A stretch of 41,247 nt of DNA from Bacillota bacterium (GCA_012512055.1 JAAZEW010000135.1:1-41247), one strand, 5' to 3'. Shown: positions 1 through 8,895, numbered from the stretch's first letter. Made by a program: numbers and translations. The notes: generated by a model not told the origin, from the letters alone.

Positions 1-51
1 CTTAGCTCCTTGAATGAATGCGCTCTCATGCGCCTTCAATGCCTTCCTCAT
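1..51 (-). CDS. possible 5' end of a further prepilin-like gene (partial)
   Basis: On the minus strand, reading off the left edge, two short open starts exist: ATG at 51 (MRKALKAHESAFIQGAK...) and ATG at 29 in another frame (MRAHSFKEL...). Both give the short basic leader expected before a GFTLIE-type prepilin cleavage site, and the position after the pilin gene fits another minor pilin. The cleavage motif itself would lie outside the window, and neither start has a well-spaced ribosome binding site. This is a positional guess. Confidence 0.18.
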   Translation of the reverse strand, partial: MRKALKAHESAFIQGAK

Positions 52-94
52 GATTCAGGACACACCTGTTTGGCTCAGGGTGCTTGTCCGGCGG

Positions 95-126
95 CTTGTT
101 CCGGGAGGGCGCCCTACCGGAACAGG
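95..126. other. strong hairpin downstream of the pilin gene
   Basis: The arms CTTGTTCCGG (95-104) and CCGGAACAGG (117-126) pair over 10 bp, with one T-G wobble. Inside them lies a second palindrome (AGGGC/GCCCT). No run of T follows on either strand, so it is not a standard intrinsic terminator. It may stabilise the 3' end of the pilin mRNA or reduce read-through into the next gene. Apart from this hairpin and a possible gene start at the edge, nothing else is seen in 1-227. Confidence 0.4.
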
Positions 127-227
127 CCGGATGATCTCCTGCATCACATCGGCACCTGTCGCTCCTGATGTAAGCCGTCAAGGGATATTCTACATGAGAT
201 AACCTAAGGTCTTGATTGGTTCTTGGC

Positions 228-608
228 TTAGTGGTCGTGCGTTATACCTACTAGATTATTGTCCAAATCCCACTGTATGGAATATCCAGCGTCTTTGTCA
301 ACTGGACACACAGGCACTTCCTTGATGTAGCCACCTTTTAGGTCTGCCGGATCTGTAGGATATGTGTCTGTATCCTTATCCAGGTGGTCTGCCCAATACC
401 TCATTGCCGCGCTCTCAAGGACTGCTATATTCGCAGCACACGCGCTTTCCTTGGCTTCTTTCAAAGAAGTAGTATACCTGGGTATGGCGATCCCTGCGAT
501 AATGGCGATAATCGCAAGGACAATCAGAAGTTCAATCAGAGTAAAACCCTGACTATTATTTAGTACACTCACCACACGGTTCCTAATACGTGTCATAGCA
601 TCTCTCAT
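228..608 (-). CDS. type IV major pilin / prepilin-like protein
   Basis: This 126-residue protein is a type IV prepilin. A 21-residue basic leader ends in glycine, followed by FTLIE, so the prepilin peptidase should cut between G21 and F22, and the conserved Glu5 of the mature pilin is E26. Residues 22-42 are the hydrophobic N-terminal helix that anchors the subunit and packs in the fibre core. Cys57 and Cys101 could form a disulfide. The short globular part resembles small GspG/ComGC-like pilins. ATG at 608 is preceded by AGGAG with 8-nt spacing. It is the last complete gene of pilB-pilT-pilC-pilin and is probably the fibre subunit. Confidence 0.88.
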   Translation of the reverse strand: MRDAMTRIRNRVVSVLNNSQGFTLIELLIVLAIIAIIAGIAIPRYTTSLKEAKESACAANIAVLESAAMRYWADHLDKDTDTYPTDPADLKGGYIKEVPVCPVDKDAGYSIQWDLDNNLVGITHDH

Positions 609-680
609 GATCCTGTCTCCTCTCCCAATCTGGTTGCTAAATCCCCTAAATGAGTCATCTGATAATCCTAAGACCTTAAC

Positions 681-1898
681 CTAAAGCACCTGTACCATCT
701 CGAACATAGGCAGCATTACCGCTGCCACTATTAACCCAACTGACAGACCGACCACTGCAATGAGCACCGGCTCAATAATACTTGTCAGTGATTTGATTCC
801 TCTGTCCACCTCCTTTTCATAGAACTCCGCAAGCTTCACCAAAACCTGATCAATAGCTCCGCTTTCCTCTCCTATTGCCACCATTTGCGCAACAACGGGC
901 GGAAAAATTCCGGCATCCGCAAGTGGAGCTGCAATACCCGCGCCTTCCCTCACCCCGGATCGAACCTTCTCCAGCCCTAACGCAACAACTTGATTGCCTA
1001 CGACTCTTTCCACTATCTCAAGGCTCTGTAATATGGGAACTCCTGCGCCTACAAGACTTGCGAGGGTTTCAGAGAAGCGTACGATGATGACTTTCATTGT
1101 GAAGCTTCCAACTACCGGGAGCTTCAGCACAACAGAATCCCACCGGTAGAGACCTTCATCAGTTCCCACATAATACCTTGCTGCAAGCACAATCAGAGCC
1201 GAAACCCCAATTAGCACATACCAGCGCGCCTTGACGAACCTCCCTATGGAAATCAGAGCCCTGGTGAGCCAGGGAAGGTCAACGCCGGATTCCTCAAGCA
1301 CACCTGCAAAACTCGGGACCACCGTTGCAAGGAGGATAATGACAATGATTACAGCAAACACGGCAATTACTGCAGGGTATGTCATTGCACCCTTAACCCT
1401 TTGCCTCAAATCGTAGTCCCTGTCAAAATACGAGGCCAGCCTTGCAAGGACTTCATCCAGCCTACCGGAGGCCTCGCCCGCATCAACCATGTTAAGGAAA
1501 ATCGGGGGAAACGCCCCTGTATCAGCTAACGAACGGGCAAGGGACATTCCGGCATCTACATTCACTCTGGCAGCGCCCAGCACTTCTCTTTCCAGCGTCG
1601 ACTCAGCCTGTTCGGTAAGAGTATGAAGAGCAGGCGAAAGCCCGACTCCTGCATTCATCATAATCGACATATGCCTGGCAATCCGAGACAGATGCACTAA
1701 CCCGAGCCTGCCCCTGGAAGAACCCATAGGCGTTATGGCTTTCACCCGCTCACTCTTCTCGTCCCGGGTGAGCCCTATGATGAATAAGCCTTGCGCTTTC
1801 AGCATGTCAAAGGCTGAAGATTCGTCCCCAGCCTCAATGTTGCCTTTCGTCAACCGTCCGCTTGTATCCCGCGCCCGATATGAGAAGGTTGCCTTCAT
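681..1898 (-). CDS. pilC: type IV pilus inner-membrane platform protein PilC
   Basis: The 405-residue protein has the PilC/GspF layout: a short N-terminal region, two homologous T2SSF domains (about 65-190 and 270-395) and hydrophobic segments near 165-190, 215-235 and 372-396. PilC forms the membrane platform on which the PilB and PilT motors act. The start at 1898 (MKATFSYRARD) is chosen because GGAGGT precedes it by 5 nt; a longer frame runs to 1916 without such a site. It follows pilT by 25 nt, so the two are almost certainly cotranscribed. Both internal repeats keep the family's glycine- and proline-rich signatures. Confidence 0.93.
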   Translation of the reverse strand: MKATFSYRARDTSGRLTKGNIEAGDESSAFDMLKAQGLFIIGLTRDEKSERVKAITPMGSSRGRLGLVHLSRIARHMSIMMNAGVGLSPALHTLTEQAESTLEREVLGAARVNVDAGMSLARSLADTGAFPPIFLNMVDAGEASGRLDEVLARLASYFDRDYDLRQRVKGAMTYPAVIAVFAVIIVIILLATVVPSFAGVLEESGVDLPWLTRALISIGRFVKARWYVLIGVSALIVLAARYYVGTDEGLYRWDSVVLKLPVVGSFTMKVIIVRFSETLASLVGAGVPILQSLEIVERVVGNQVVALGLEKVRSGVREGAGIAAPLADAGIFPPVVAQMVAIGEESGAIDQVLVKLAEFYEKEVDRGIKSLTSIIEPVLIAVVGLSVGLIVAAVMLPMFEMVQVL

Positions 1899-1923
1899 CT
1901 TGCACCTCCTGCACAAACCGATC

Positions 1924-2991
1924 CTACGTTGCTCTGAGAAGGCGTTTCATGTCGTCAGCGTCAACCGCTACGGCAAGGGCGTCCTCATTGGAGACTACTC
2001 CCTGCTCCACCCAATAGCGGAGGGAGTGCTCCAGTGTTTGCATTCCAAATCTTGCGCCTGTCTGAATCATAGACCTTAATTGATGGGTCTTTCCTTCACG
2101 GATAAGGTTCCTTACAGCGGGGGTACCTACCATTATTTCGACGGCAGGCACTCTGCCCGGCTTATCCTTCCTGGGGATCAACTGCTGAGCGATTACAGCT
2201 TCCAGTGTCCCTGCAAGCTGAACCCTTATCTGATCCTGTTGATACTCGGGGAAAACATCGATTATCCGGTCAACAGTCTGGACAGCGTCACCTGTATGGA
2301 GCGACGCGAGAACCAGGTGTCCTGTCTCAGCCGCAGTTATCGCAGTCGCCATAGTCTCCAAGTCTCGCATTTCACCTACGAGGATTACGTCCGGATCCTC
2401 TCTTAGCGCAGCTCGTAGGGCAGACGGAAATGACTTTGCGTCCTCCCCAATCTCGCGTTGATTCACTATTGCCTTCTTGTGTTGGTGCAAGTACTCTATA
2501 GGATCCTCAATAGTCATCACATGACAGTTCCTCGTGGAGTTAATGAACCCGACCATGGCTGCGAGAGTCGTAGACTTCCCACTGCCTGTAGGCCCTGTCA
2601 CCACCACAAATCCCCTGCGCTTTCCTGCGAATGCCTCCAGGATTTGAGGCAACCCCAAATCCCTTAGGTTCGGAACGTCAAACGGAATGATTCTTATGGC
2701 AGCCCCCAAGGCGCCCCGTTGCTTATACGCGTTTACCCTAAAGCGTCCGATTCCCGGAAGCCCCATGGAAAAATCTACATGTCCTTCATCATCAAAGACT
2801 TGCCTGTTGTCTTTGCTCATCATGGACATGACGAGGCGTTCAGTATCATCGGCCGAGAGGCGTCTCAAATCGTCGTCCATAGGCCTGAGTGTGCCGGTGA
2901 CTCTTAACATAGGCGGAAGCCCCGCTGTGATATGTAAGTCAGACGCTCCGCTTCCTACTGCAGCCTTCAACAGGCCTTCAAACCCTATCAC
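1924..2991 (-). CDS. pilT: type IV pilus retraction ATPase PilT
   Basis: This 355-residue secretion ATPase is the pilus retraction motor. The Walker A box GPTGSGKST is at 133-141, the Walker B region DVILVGEMRD at about 201-210, and the His box ETGHLVLASLHT at about 222-233. It lacks the N-terminal MshEN domain and the zinc tetracysteine of PilB, which marks it as PilT. The start is GTG, and its GTGA overlaps the pilB stop TGA, so translation is coupled. An extension motor and a retraction motor side by side imply dynamic pili, for example for twitching or DNA uptake. Confidence 0.94.
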   Translation of the reverse strand: MIGFEGLLKAAVGSGASDLHITAGLPPMLRVTGTLRPMDDDLRRLSADDTERLVMSMMSKDNRQVFDDEGHVDFSMGLPGIGRFRVNAYKQRGALGAAIRIIPFDVPNLRDLGLPQILEAFAGKRRGFVVVTGPTGSGKSTTLAAMVGFINSTRNCHVMTIEDPIEYLHQHKKAIVNQREIGEDAKSFPSALRAALREDPDVILVGEMRDLETMATAITAAETGHLVLASLHTGDAVQTVDRIIDVFPEYQQDQIRVQLAGTLEAVIAQQLIPRKDKPGRVPAVEIMVGTPAVRNLIREGKTHQLRSMIQTGARFGMQTLEHSLRYWVEQGVVSNEDALAVAVDADDMKRLLRAT

Positions 2992-4772
2992 CCAAATCCC
3001 CCTATCACTTTAGGAACAGCGCATACTTTCCCCAGCTCTTCCCGGCTGGTTATGCCGAGAAGGACCTTGGACACCCCGTCCATGGCAAGTCTTGTCATTC
3101 CGCGCAAGACGGCAGCTTCCTCAATATCTTCGGCAGGCGCGCCCTGCATTACAAGGTTCCTGATATCCGCGGTTATGTCCATAATCTCACATATGGCAGT
3201 CCGTCCCAGGTACCCCGTATTTCCACATTGCCTACATCCTCGGCCGCGTTTGAATGTCCGGCCTCTGTCTGCTTCAACTTCTCCTGCAATCTCAGGCGCC
3301 AAAGCCTTCCATGCATTCCAGGTGGCATCATCCACCGGGTATGTCTCGACACAATAGGGACATACCTTCCTCACAAGCCTCTGCGCAATGACAGTGGTTA
3401 CTGATGAAGCCACAAGATACGGTTCTATGCCCATTTCGGCAAGCCTTATCAAAGCGCCTGCCGCGTTTATCGTATGAAAAGTGCTGAGGACAAGGTGGCC
3501 CGTCATAGCGAACCTCACTGCAATCTCAGCGGTTTCCCTGTCTCTAACCTCTCCCACCATTACGATGTCAGGGTCCTGCCTGAGAATGGCGCGGAGGCCT
3601 TGGGCAAAAGTGAGGCCTGCCTTAGGATTCGTCTGAACTTGACTCACTCCGGGAATACGAAACTCTACCGGATCTTCGATGGTGACAATACTCTTCTCCT
3701 CGGTATTCAAGTACTGAAGGGCTGCATAGAGAGTCATTGTCTTCCCGCTCCCCGTCGGGCCCGTTACAAGGATAATACCATTGGGATCCTGTAAGGCTCT
3801 CTTCAGACGATCCACGTCATTATCCAGGAACCCGAGTTCCTCGAGACTCCCCACAACACCCCTTGACCTCAAGATCCTAACCTCAGCCTTCTCCCCGTGA
3901 ATGGTGGGAAGAGTGGATACACGAAGGTCGATATCTTCACCGTCGAGCCTGAGCTCAACCCGCCCGTCTTGCGGTAGACGCCTCTCGGCAATATCCATCC
4001 CGGCCACGATCTTAATGCGAGAGGTCACGGCAGGCCCTAACTTCAGCGGAAAAACCATCACCTCTCGCAGAACCCCGTCAATTCGATACCTCACCCGGAC
4101 GTCCTTCTCTTGCGGCTCGATGTGCACATCGCTTGCTCTGGCTTTCACAGCTTCTGAGATCACAGCGCTCGCAAGTCTTACCGCAGGCGCACCCAGCACT
4201 TCAGCATCCTCAGGCTTCTCCTCTTCTTCGTAAGGATCGGCTGCATCAGCCTGCGCCTCTACCTCCCTTGCCAGTTTCGTCCCTGGCCCGGCCCCAAAAT
4301 ATTCACTGATAGCTGCGTGAATTTCAATATCACTTGCTATCACGGGTTCTACCTCAAGGCCGGTCATGATCCGGACATCATCCATGGCGAAAACATCGAG
4401 GGGATCAGCCATCGCCAGAGTCAGGCCGGTTTCTGTCTTCTCTATCGGGAAAACCCTATGTGTCCTGGCAAACACTTCAGGGATAAGTTGAGCCACATCC
4501 GGACTTACGATGTACCTGGCAAGGCGAACCCTGGGAATTCCAAGCTGCGTCTCAAGTGCGGAAAGCATGACGTCTTCATCCACTAACCCTTGGGACACAA
4601 GAATCGACCCGAGCCTTTCTCCGCTCTCCTTCTGTAATAACATGGCTCTCTTCAGGTCCGCCTGGGTCAATACACCTGCATCCATCAAGATCTCACCCAG
4701 TCTTCGCCTGGGCGCCATTGCGAAAGGAACCTTGAAGTCGCTATTCCCATTGATTTCCGACGTGTTTCCCAT
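2988..4772 (-). CDS. pilB: type IV pilus assembly ATPase PilB
   Basis: This 594-residue protein is the pilus extension motor. An N-terminal MshEN/GspE_N domain spans about 15-160. The ATPase core has Walker A GPTGSGKT at 338-345, Walker B near 401-411 (PDIVMVGEVRD) and a His box TGHLVLSTFHT. Two CxxC pairs at 471/474 and 513/516 form the PilB zinc site that PilT lacks. The start at 4772 (MGNTSEING) has a modest GGGGTG site 8 nt upstream; an in-frame TTG at 4796 is the alternative. MshEN domains can bind cyclic di-GMP in some homologues, which is a possibility here, not something shown. It is the first gene of the pil operon. Confidence 0.94.
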   Translation of the reverse strand: MGNTSEINGNSDFKVPFAMAPRRRLGEILMDAGVLTQADLKRAMLLQKESGERLGSILVSQGLVDEDVMLSALETQLGIPRVRLARYIVSPDVAQLIPEVFARTHRVFPIEKTETGLTLAMADPLDVFAMDDVRIMTGLEVEPVIASDIEIHAAISEYFGAGPGTKLAREVEAQADAADPYEEEEKPEDAEVLGAPAVRLASAVISEAVKARASDVHIEPQEKDVRVRYRIDGVLREVMVFPLKLGPAVTSRIKIVAGMDIAERRLPQDGRVELRLDGEDIDLRVSTLPTIHGEKAEVRILRSRGVVGSLEELGFLDNDVDRLKRALQDPNGIILVTGPTGSGKTMTLYAALQYLNTEEKSIVTIEDPVEFRIPGVSQVQTNPKAGLTFAQGLRAILRQDPDIVMVGEVRDRETAEIAVRFAMTGHLVLSTFHTINAAGALIRLAEMGIEPYLVASSVTTVIAQRLVRKVCPYCVETYPVDDATWNAWKALAPEIAGEVEADRGRTFKRGRGCRQCGNTGYLGRTAICEIMDITADIRNLVMQGAPAEDIEEAAVLRGMTRLAMDGVSKVLLGITSREELGKVCAVPKVIGGFG

Positions 4773-4970
4773 GTCATTCACACCCCAGATCAACAATCAC
4801 ATGTGCAGAGTTAGACACAGAAACCGGTATTCCTGCATCTTCCAGTCACATACTAGAAAAATACCATGAATCCACAATTACTTCGTCGAATATTGTCGTT
4901 CACAAGATGCAGTCAAAGGGCTTTCGCGTCTATTGGACTGCAGGCGAATATTCGGATTTAGCCTGCCTGA

Positions 4971-6185
4971 TTAGGCGTCAGAGCCGGGATAAGGCCGGTG
5001 AAGAAGGGACTCAACGCGGTCCAGGATCTCTCCTGCGACTTGGCGTTTGGTCATGTAAGGCAAGTCCTCTTTGTGTCCTCCGGGATAGAGGATCTTCACT
5101 TCATTGTAATCTGATTCGAAACCTGAGTCATGCCGGGAAACATCATTTGCAACAATGAAGTCAAGGTTCTTAGATACAAGTTTGTCTTTGGCGTTCTTAA
5201 TCAAGTCTCTGGTTTCTGCTGCAAACCCAACCGTAATTCGCTCTCCCTTGAGCTTACCGACTTCCAGCATGATATCGTCACATCTCGCAAGGAGAATATG
5301 CTCCAGGCCTTCTCTTTTCTTCATCTTCTCAGAAGCCACATCTCGAGGACGAAAGTCACAAGGTGCTGCAGCGCCGATAATGACATCAGTATCACTTAGG
5401 TGATCCATAACTGCCTGAAACATCTCATGAGCGGTCCTCACCTGAATCACATTAACCCCGAAGGGGCTGGGAAGCGCCGAAGGCCCTGTAACCAGGATAG
5501 CGCGGGCTCCGCGCTCCTTCGCTGCCTTAGCCAGCTCATAGCCCATCTTCCCTGACGACCTGTTTGTTATGTACCTCACAGGATCAAGGGGTTCCTGGGT
5601 GGGGCCTGCGGTTACCAGTACAGTTACGTCCCTAAGAGACGTTCCCTCAAGGAGAATCCTCTCAATTTCGGGAACAATGTCCTGAGGTTCAGGCAGACGT
5701 CCTTTCCCCTCTTTACCACATGCAAGGTATCCGAAACCAGGGTCCATGACATGGTAGCCCAGAGTTCTGAGATGTTCGACGTTACCGGTGACGATAGGAT
5801 TCAGGTACATACCCTCGTTCATTGACGGAACAAGAAGCACAGGGGCTTTGGTTGCCATTATTACTGTAGTCAGTAGATCATCTGCAATACCATGAGCGAC
5901 TTTCCCCAGGCAATTGGCGGTTGCAGGCGCTACCACCAGAATATCGGCTATCTCCGCCAGACTCACATGTAGAACATCCCAGACATCCGGCTCCCTGAAC
6001 ATTTCATATGACACCGGATTCCCGGAGATCGTCCTGAATGTTAACGGAGCAACAAACCTCGTGGCTGCTTCCGTCATGACTACATGGACAGAAACGCCTC
6101 TCTTAACAAGAAGACTCGCTATCTCCACACTCTTGTATGCAGCTATACCTCCGGTCACACCCAGAACGACAGTCTTCCCTTCCAT
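4971..6185 (-). CDS. coaBC: bifunctional phosphopantothenoylcysteine decarboxylase / synthetase
   Basis: The 404-residue CoaBC carries out two consecutive steps of coenzyme A synthesis. The CoaC half (1-180) is an FMN-dependent decarboxylase with GGIAAYK at 12-18, the active His73, an MNxxM motif at 122-126 and the flap cysteine Cys156. The CoaB half has VTAGPTQEPLD at 191-201 and NRSSGKMG at 208-215, and joins cysteine to phosphopantothenate using CTP. AGGAGG lies 5 nt before the ATG. It follows rpoZ, the usual Bacillota order gmk-rpoZ-coaBC, but a terminator-like hairpin separates the two genes. Confidence 0.96.
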   Translation of the reverse strand: MEGKTVVLGVTGGIAAYKSVEIASLLVKRGVSVHVVMTEAATRFVAPLTFRTISGNPVSYEMFREPDVWDVLHVSLAEIADILVVAPATANCLGKVAHGIADDLLTTVIMATKAPVLLVPSMNEGMYLNPIVTGNVEHLRTLGYHVMDPGFGYLACGKEGKGRLPEPQDIVPEIERILLEGTSLRDVTVLVTAGPTQEPLDPVRYITNRSSGKMGYELAKAAKERGARAILVTGPSALPSPFGVNVIQVRTAHEMFQAVMDHLSDTDVIIGAAAPCDFRPRDVASEKMKKREGLEHILLARCDDIMLEVGKLKGERITVGFAAETRDLIKNAKDKLVSKNLDFIVANDVSRHDSGFESDYNEVKILYPGGHKEDLPYMTKRQVAGEILDRVESLLHRPYPGSDA

Positions 6186-6202
6186 GGGTTCCTCCTATTA
6201 TG

Positions 6203-6228
6203 AAAACGGCGCCCGCCTCCCGGGCGCC
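6203..6228 (-). terminator. terminator or attenuator between rpoZ and coaBC
   Basis: The arms GGCGCCCG (6208-6215) and CGGGCGCC (6221-6228) form a perfect 8-bp stem with a 5-nt loop. On the minus strand it is followed by GTTTTC. This has the form of an intrinsic terminator with a short U-tract. The coaBC ribosome binding site begins about 10 nt beyond it, so it may act as a partial terminator that lowers coaBC expression relative to gmk-rpoZ. Confidence 0.6.
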
Positions 6229-6235
6229 TGAGTTC

Positions 6236-6442
6236 CTACTTGATTCCTGACCCTGGCTCCTCAAGGGAGACTTTACCGACGAGGATTTCCTCCATTGCCA
6301 CGGTGACGGGCTTGTTCGATTTCGTATCAATAAGCACTTTTGCCCCGTTCACCAATTGCCGTGCTCTTTTTGCCGTAGCAACTACCAAGGAGTATCTACT
6401 CATTGCCTTATTAGAAAAAGCTTCAAGTGGTGGATGTAACAT
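6236..6442 (-). CDS. rpoZ: DNA-directed RNA polymerase omega subunit
   Basis: The 68-residue protein matches RpoZ: it begins MLHPPLEAF and contains the family core YSLVVATAKRARQLV, then the short acidic tail. Omega helps RNA polymerase assembly and stability. The start at 6442 is chosen because the family typically begins with ML.P; a GGGAGGG site lies upstream, with a rather long spacing of about 12 nt. In-frame GTG at 6472 would add ten residues with no family support. It lies between gmk and coaBC as usual. Confidence 0.93.
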   Translation of the reverse strand: MLHPPLEAFSNKAMSRYSLVVATAKRARQLVNGAKVLIDTKSNKPVTVAMEEILVGKVSLEEPGSGIK

Positions 6443-6530
6443 GACGTATTGAGTCCCTCCCGTAAACAACACCCCGCATGTGCCCTGTGACGTCGCAACT
6501 CTTTCCCCATCTTACCCCTGTTACGGGAAA

Positions 6531-7163
6531 TTACACTGACTGGCCCTTCAAATTGCCAATGAATCTTGATAGATCGCACCTTGCAACCTTAGAGCGCTCT
6601 GCCGTTATTATAGCACGAAGGTTATCAACAGCTTCATCCAGATTATTATTGACTACTACATAATCATAATCAAATACTGCTTCCAACTCATCCCACGCCA
6701 ATTTGAATCTGGCACTGATATCCTCTTCGCTGTCTCTGCCACGCGCACAAATACGCCGCCAGAGTTCCCCCATTGAGGGAGGCATCAGATAGACAAAAAT
6801 GCCCGCCGGCCACCTGGTTCTCACTTGCCTAGCGCCTTGAATGTCGATATCAAGTATTACATCATGCCCTTGCGCAGTAGTTTCTTCAATGAATCTGCGT
6901 GGAGTGCCATATGAATTACCATACACGGTTGCCCACTCCAGGAGTTCCCCCGCCTCCTGCATTTCTTGAAACTCGTCCTGTGTGACAAAGTTATAATGAA
7001 CCCCTCTTACCTCTCCTGGACCCGGCGGGCGGGTGGTTACTGAAACTGAATAATGAATCTTGTCCAGTCTCTCGCCAAGCTCATTAACAACGGTGTTCTT
7101 CCCGGCGCCGGACGGCCCGGAAAGAACTATCAAGAACCCTTGCTTTCTCTCGAGGCTAGTCAT
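6531..7163 (-). CDS. gmk: guanylate kinase
   Basis: The 210-residue enzyme phosphorylates GMP to GDP with ATP. The P-loop GPSGAGKN is at 16-23, followed by the GMP-binding region ([17 protein letters not shown]) and the [11 protein letters not shown] segment. Length and domain order are normal. Its ATG overlaps the remA stop (ATGA), and there is no strong ribosome binding site of its own, so it probably depends on translational coupling to remA. Confidence 0.96.
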   Translation of the reverse strand: MTSLERKQGFLIVLSGPSGAGKNTVVNELGERLDKIHYSVSVTTRPPGPGEVRGVHYNFVTQDEFQEMQEAGELLEWATVYGNSYGTPRRFIEETTAQGHDVILDIDIQGARQVRTRWPAGIFVYLMPPSMGELWRRICARGRDSEEDISARFKLAWDELEAVFDYDYVVVNNNLDEAVDNLRAIITAERSKVARCDLSRFIGNLKGQSV

Positions 7164-7432
7164 TCTGCTGAATCACGTCCTGACTGGCTTTGTTTCCCCG
7201 AAAGCCTGTGAGCTACAGTCTCCGGTTGTACAGCACAAAGGATAATGTGATCACTGTCCGTCAAGACAACAGCCCGAGTTCTCCTTCCGTATGTAGCGTC
7301 AACTAGTTTACCGCGTTCCCTAGCCTCCTGCACTATCCTCTTTATCGGGGCTGACTCAGGGCTTACGATCGCAATTATCCTATTGGCTGCAACAATGTTC
7401 CCAAACCCTATGTTAATGAGCTTAACGGTCAT
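7160..7432 (-). CDS. remA: RemA-type DNA-binding regulator (DUF370)
   Basis: The 90-residue protein belongs to the RemA/DUF370 family ([12 protein letters not shown]..., then [18 protein letters not shown]). In Bacillus subtilis RemA is a DNA-binding activator of biofilm matrix and osmoprotection genes. The yicC-remA-gmk-rpoZ order is a classic Bacillota arrangement. The start at 7432 has AGGTG 6 nt upstream; a GTG nine bases earlier is part of that site. Here an mIHF gene lies immediately upstream, so two small DNA-binding proteins sit side by side. Confidence 0.92.
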   Translation of the reverse strand: MTVKLINIGFGNIVAANRIIAIVSPESAPIKRIVQEARERGKLVDATYGRRTRAVVLTDSDHIILCAVQPETVAHRLSGKQSQSGRDSAE

Positions 7433-7447
7433 GACCGGCACCTCTCC

Positions 7448-7759
7448 CTACTTGGCCAATTTGCTGAGTAACGCTTCTTTTTGCCTGGCCCCCAAACCCT
7501 GCACCCTCCTGGATTCATGTATACCAATCTCTTCCATAATCTTACGGCTTCTGACTTTTCCGATTCTGGGCAAGGATTCTAACAGATAGGACACACGCAT
7601 CCTGGATATTACTGCATCATCAGCACTGTCCAAGACTTCCTCCAAGGTGAGCCGGCCTTGCTTGAGATCCTCACGGACTCTGGCTCTCTTTGAGCGCATC
7701 TCCTGGGCTTTCTTCAGGGCTGCCCTCTTAGCTTCAGGACTTAGCTCCGGTAACGTCAT
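7448..7759 (-). CDS. mihF: integration host factor, actinobacterial type (mIHF-like)
   Basis: The 103-residue basic protein matches the mycobacterial integration host factor family. An N-terminal helix rich in K and R (about 8-35) precedes a helix-two-turn-helix region with LPRIGKVRSRKIMEEIGI and the ending RVQGLGARQKEALL. This family is unrelated to proteobacterial IHF. In Actinobacteria it bends DNA and organises the nucleoid, and its gene also sits next to gmk and rpoZ. GGAGGTG precedes the ATG. Finding it between yicC and remA in a spore-former is unusual, and it probably acts as a nucleoid-associated protein. Confidence 0.88.
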   Translation of the reverse strand: MTLPELSPEAKRAALKKAQEMRSKRARVREDLKQGRLTLEEVLDSADDAVISRMRVSYLLESLPRIGKVRSRKIMEEIGIHESRRVQGLGARQKEALLSKLAK

Positions 7760-7804
7760 TGTCTCACCTCCTCGTTGGCAAACTCTACTGCGCTTTCGGC
7801 GGGG

Positions 7805-8683
7805 TCACTCTATGTTTTGGATTTGCTCTCTGATTTTCTCAAGTTCGCTCTTAATATCGACAACCCTATGGGAGATATCTGAATCCTGAGCCTTTGAACC
7901 TATCGTGTTAACCTCTCGCTGCATCTCTTGGACCAGAAACTCAAGACGACGCCCTATGGGTTCATCCTGCCTTACTACTTCGTAAATCTGAACAGAGTGG
8001 CTCCCGAGTCTTACCAGCTCTTCAGTAATGTCACTCCTATCAGCATAGAACGCAGCCTCCATTACGATACGACTCTCATCAACCGAGGTATCACCAAGGA
8101 GCTCCGCAAGGCGTGCCTCCAACCTCATCCTGTAATCCTCTATGACCCTGGGAGCCCTTTCTCTAATCTGCTCTATAAGCCCTTCAATCAGCTTCGTCCT
8201 GCCTACAATATCCCGCGCTAAGAATGCTCCCTCTTTTGCCCTCATTTCTTTTAGTCCTATCATGGCTTGAAGAGCGGACTGTTCCATCAGTCTCCACATT
8301 TCTTCGGAATCAACCTGTCTATGGGTTAACTCCATGACACCCGGCAACGATATGAGGCCATTAATACCCAAATCCCACGACAATCCCAAATCGTGCGCAA
8401 GTTGTCGAGTTGCTGACATATATGAATCTACAAGGCTACGGTTAGTTTTGACAGCGGAGAGGCTTTCTCCTGCTTCTCCCAGAGTTACTGAAATATCTAT
8501 GCGGCCTCTGTCAAAATGCTCAGCCACGAGACGCCGGAGTTTATCCTCAAACTCCAAAAGCTCTCGCGGGACACGAACGAGTATGTCACGATAACGGTGA
8601 TTTACAGACCGCATCTCGACTATGCAACTGATTCCTTGCCCCAGACTCTCACCGCGGCCATAACCAGTCATGCTATAAGCCAT
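7805..8683 (-). CDS. yicC: YicC family endoribonuclease
   Basis: The 292-residue protein begins MAYSMTGYGRGE, the YicC signature, and ends with the DUF1732 C-terminal domain (EFLVQEMQREVNTIGSKAQD, then SELEKIREQIQNIE). YicC proteins have been described as endoribonucleases, and the family usually sits next to remA-gmk. The start at 8683 has AGGAGG 10 nt upstream; ATG at 8692 would be too close to that site. It begins the yicC-mihF-remA-gmk-rpoZ-coaBC unit and diverges from the double-P-loop ATPase gene. Confidence 0.93.
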   Translation of the reverse strand: MAYSMTGYGRGESLGQGISCIVEMRSVNHRYRDILVRVPRELLEFEDKLRRLVAEHFDRGRIDISVTLGEAGESLSAVKTNRSLVDSYMSATRQLAHDLGLSWDLGINGLISLPGVMELTHRQVDSEEMWRLMEQSALQAMIGLKEMRAKEGAFLARDIVGRTKLIEGLIEQIRERAPRVIEDYRMRLEARLAELLGDTSVDESRIVMEAAFYADRSDITEELVRLGSHSVQIYEVVRQDEPIGRRLEFLVQEMQREVNTIGSKAQDSDISHRVVDIKSELEKIREQIQNIE

Positions 8684-8895
8684 TATCCGCATTCCTCCTG
8701 CTCCCTATTCTACTACACAGCATTTGGTCTCTACAAGGGTTTTTGCCATGAATTGCCGATATATCCAAGCACAAAAGCCTTATTCGGACAATACCATGAT
8801 GTAGAAAGCCATGATTTACAGCATCACGTGCAATTTTGGCACCGTCAGGGAAGAAGGGGCCGGATACACTCTCAATTATGGCCAGGAGGGAGAAT

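Noticed and set aside
14..202. A 62-codon plus-strand open frame at the left edge
   Set aside because: No ribosome site and no recognisable sequence; it runs over the hairpin downstream of the pilin gene.
4773..4970. Promoter of the pil operon
   Set aside because: Candidate boxes (TTGTGG/TAGTAT, TTGACT with no good -10) match too poorly to call.
8863..8870. GATACACT as a sigma-E -10 box for the double-P-loop ATPase gene
   Set aside because: No acceptable -35 sequence at 13-15 bases upstream.
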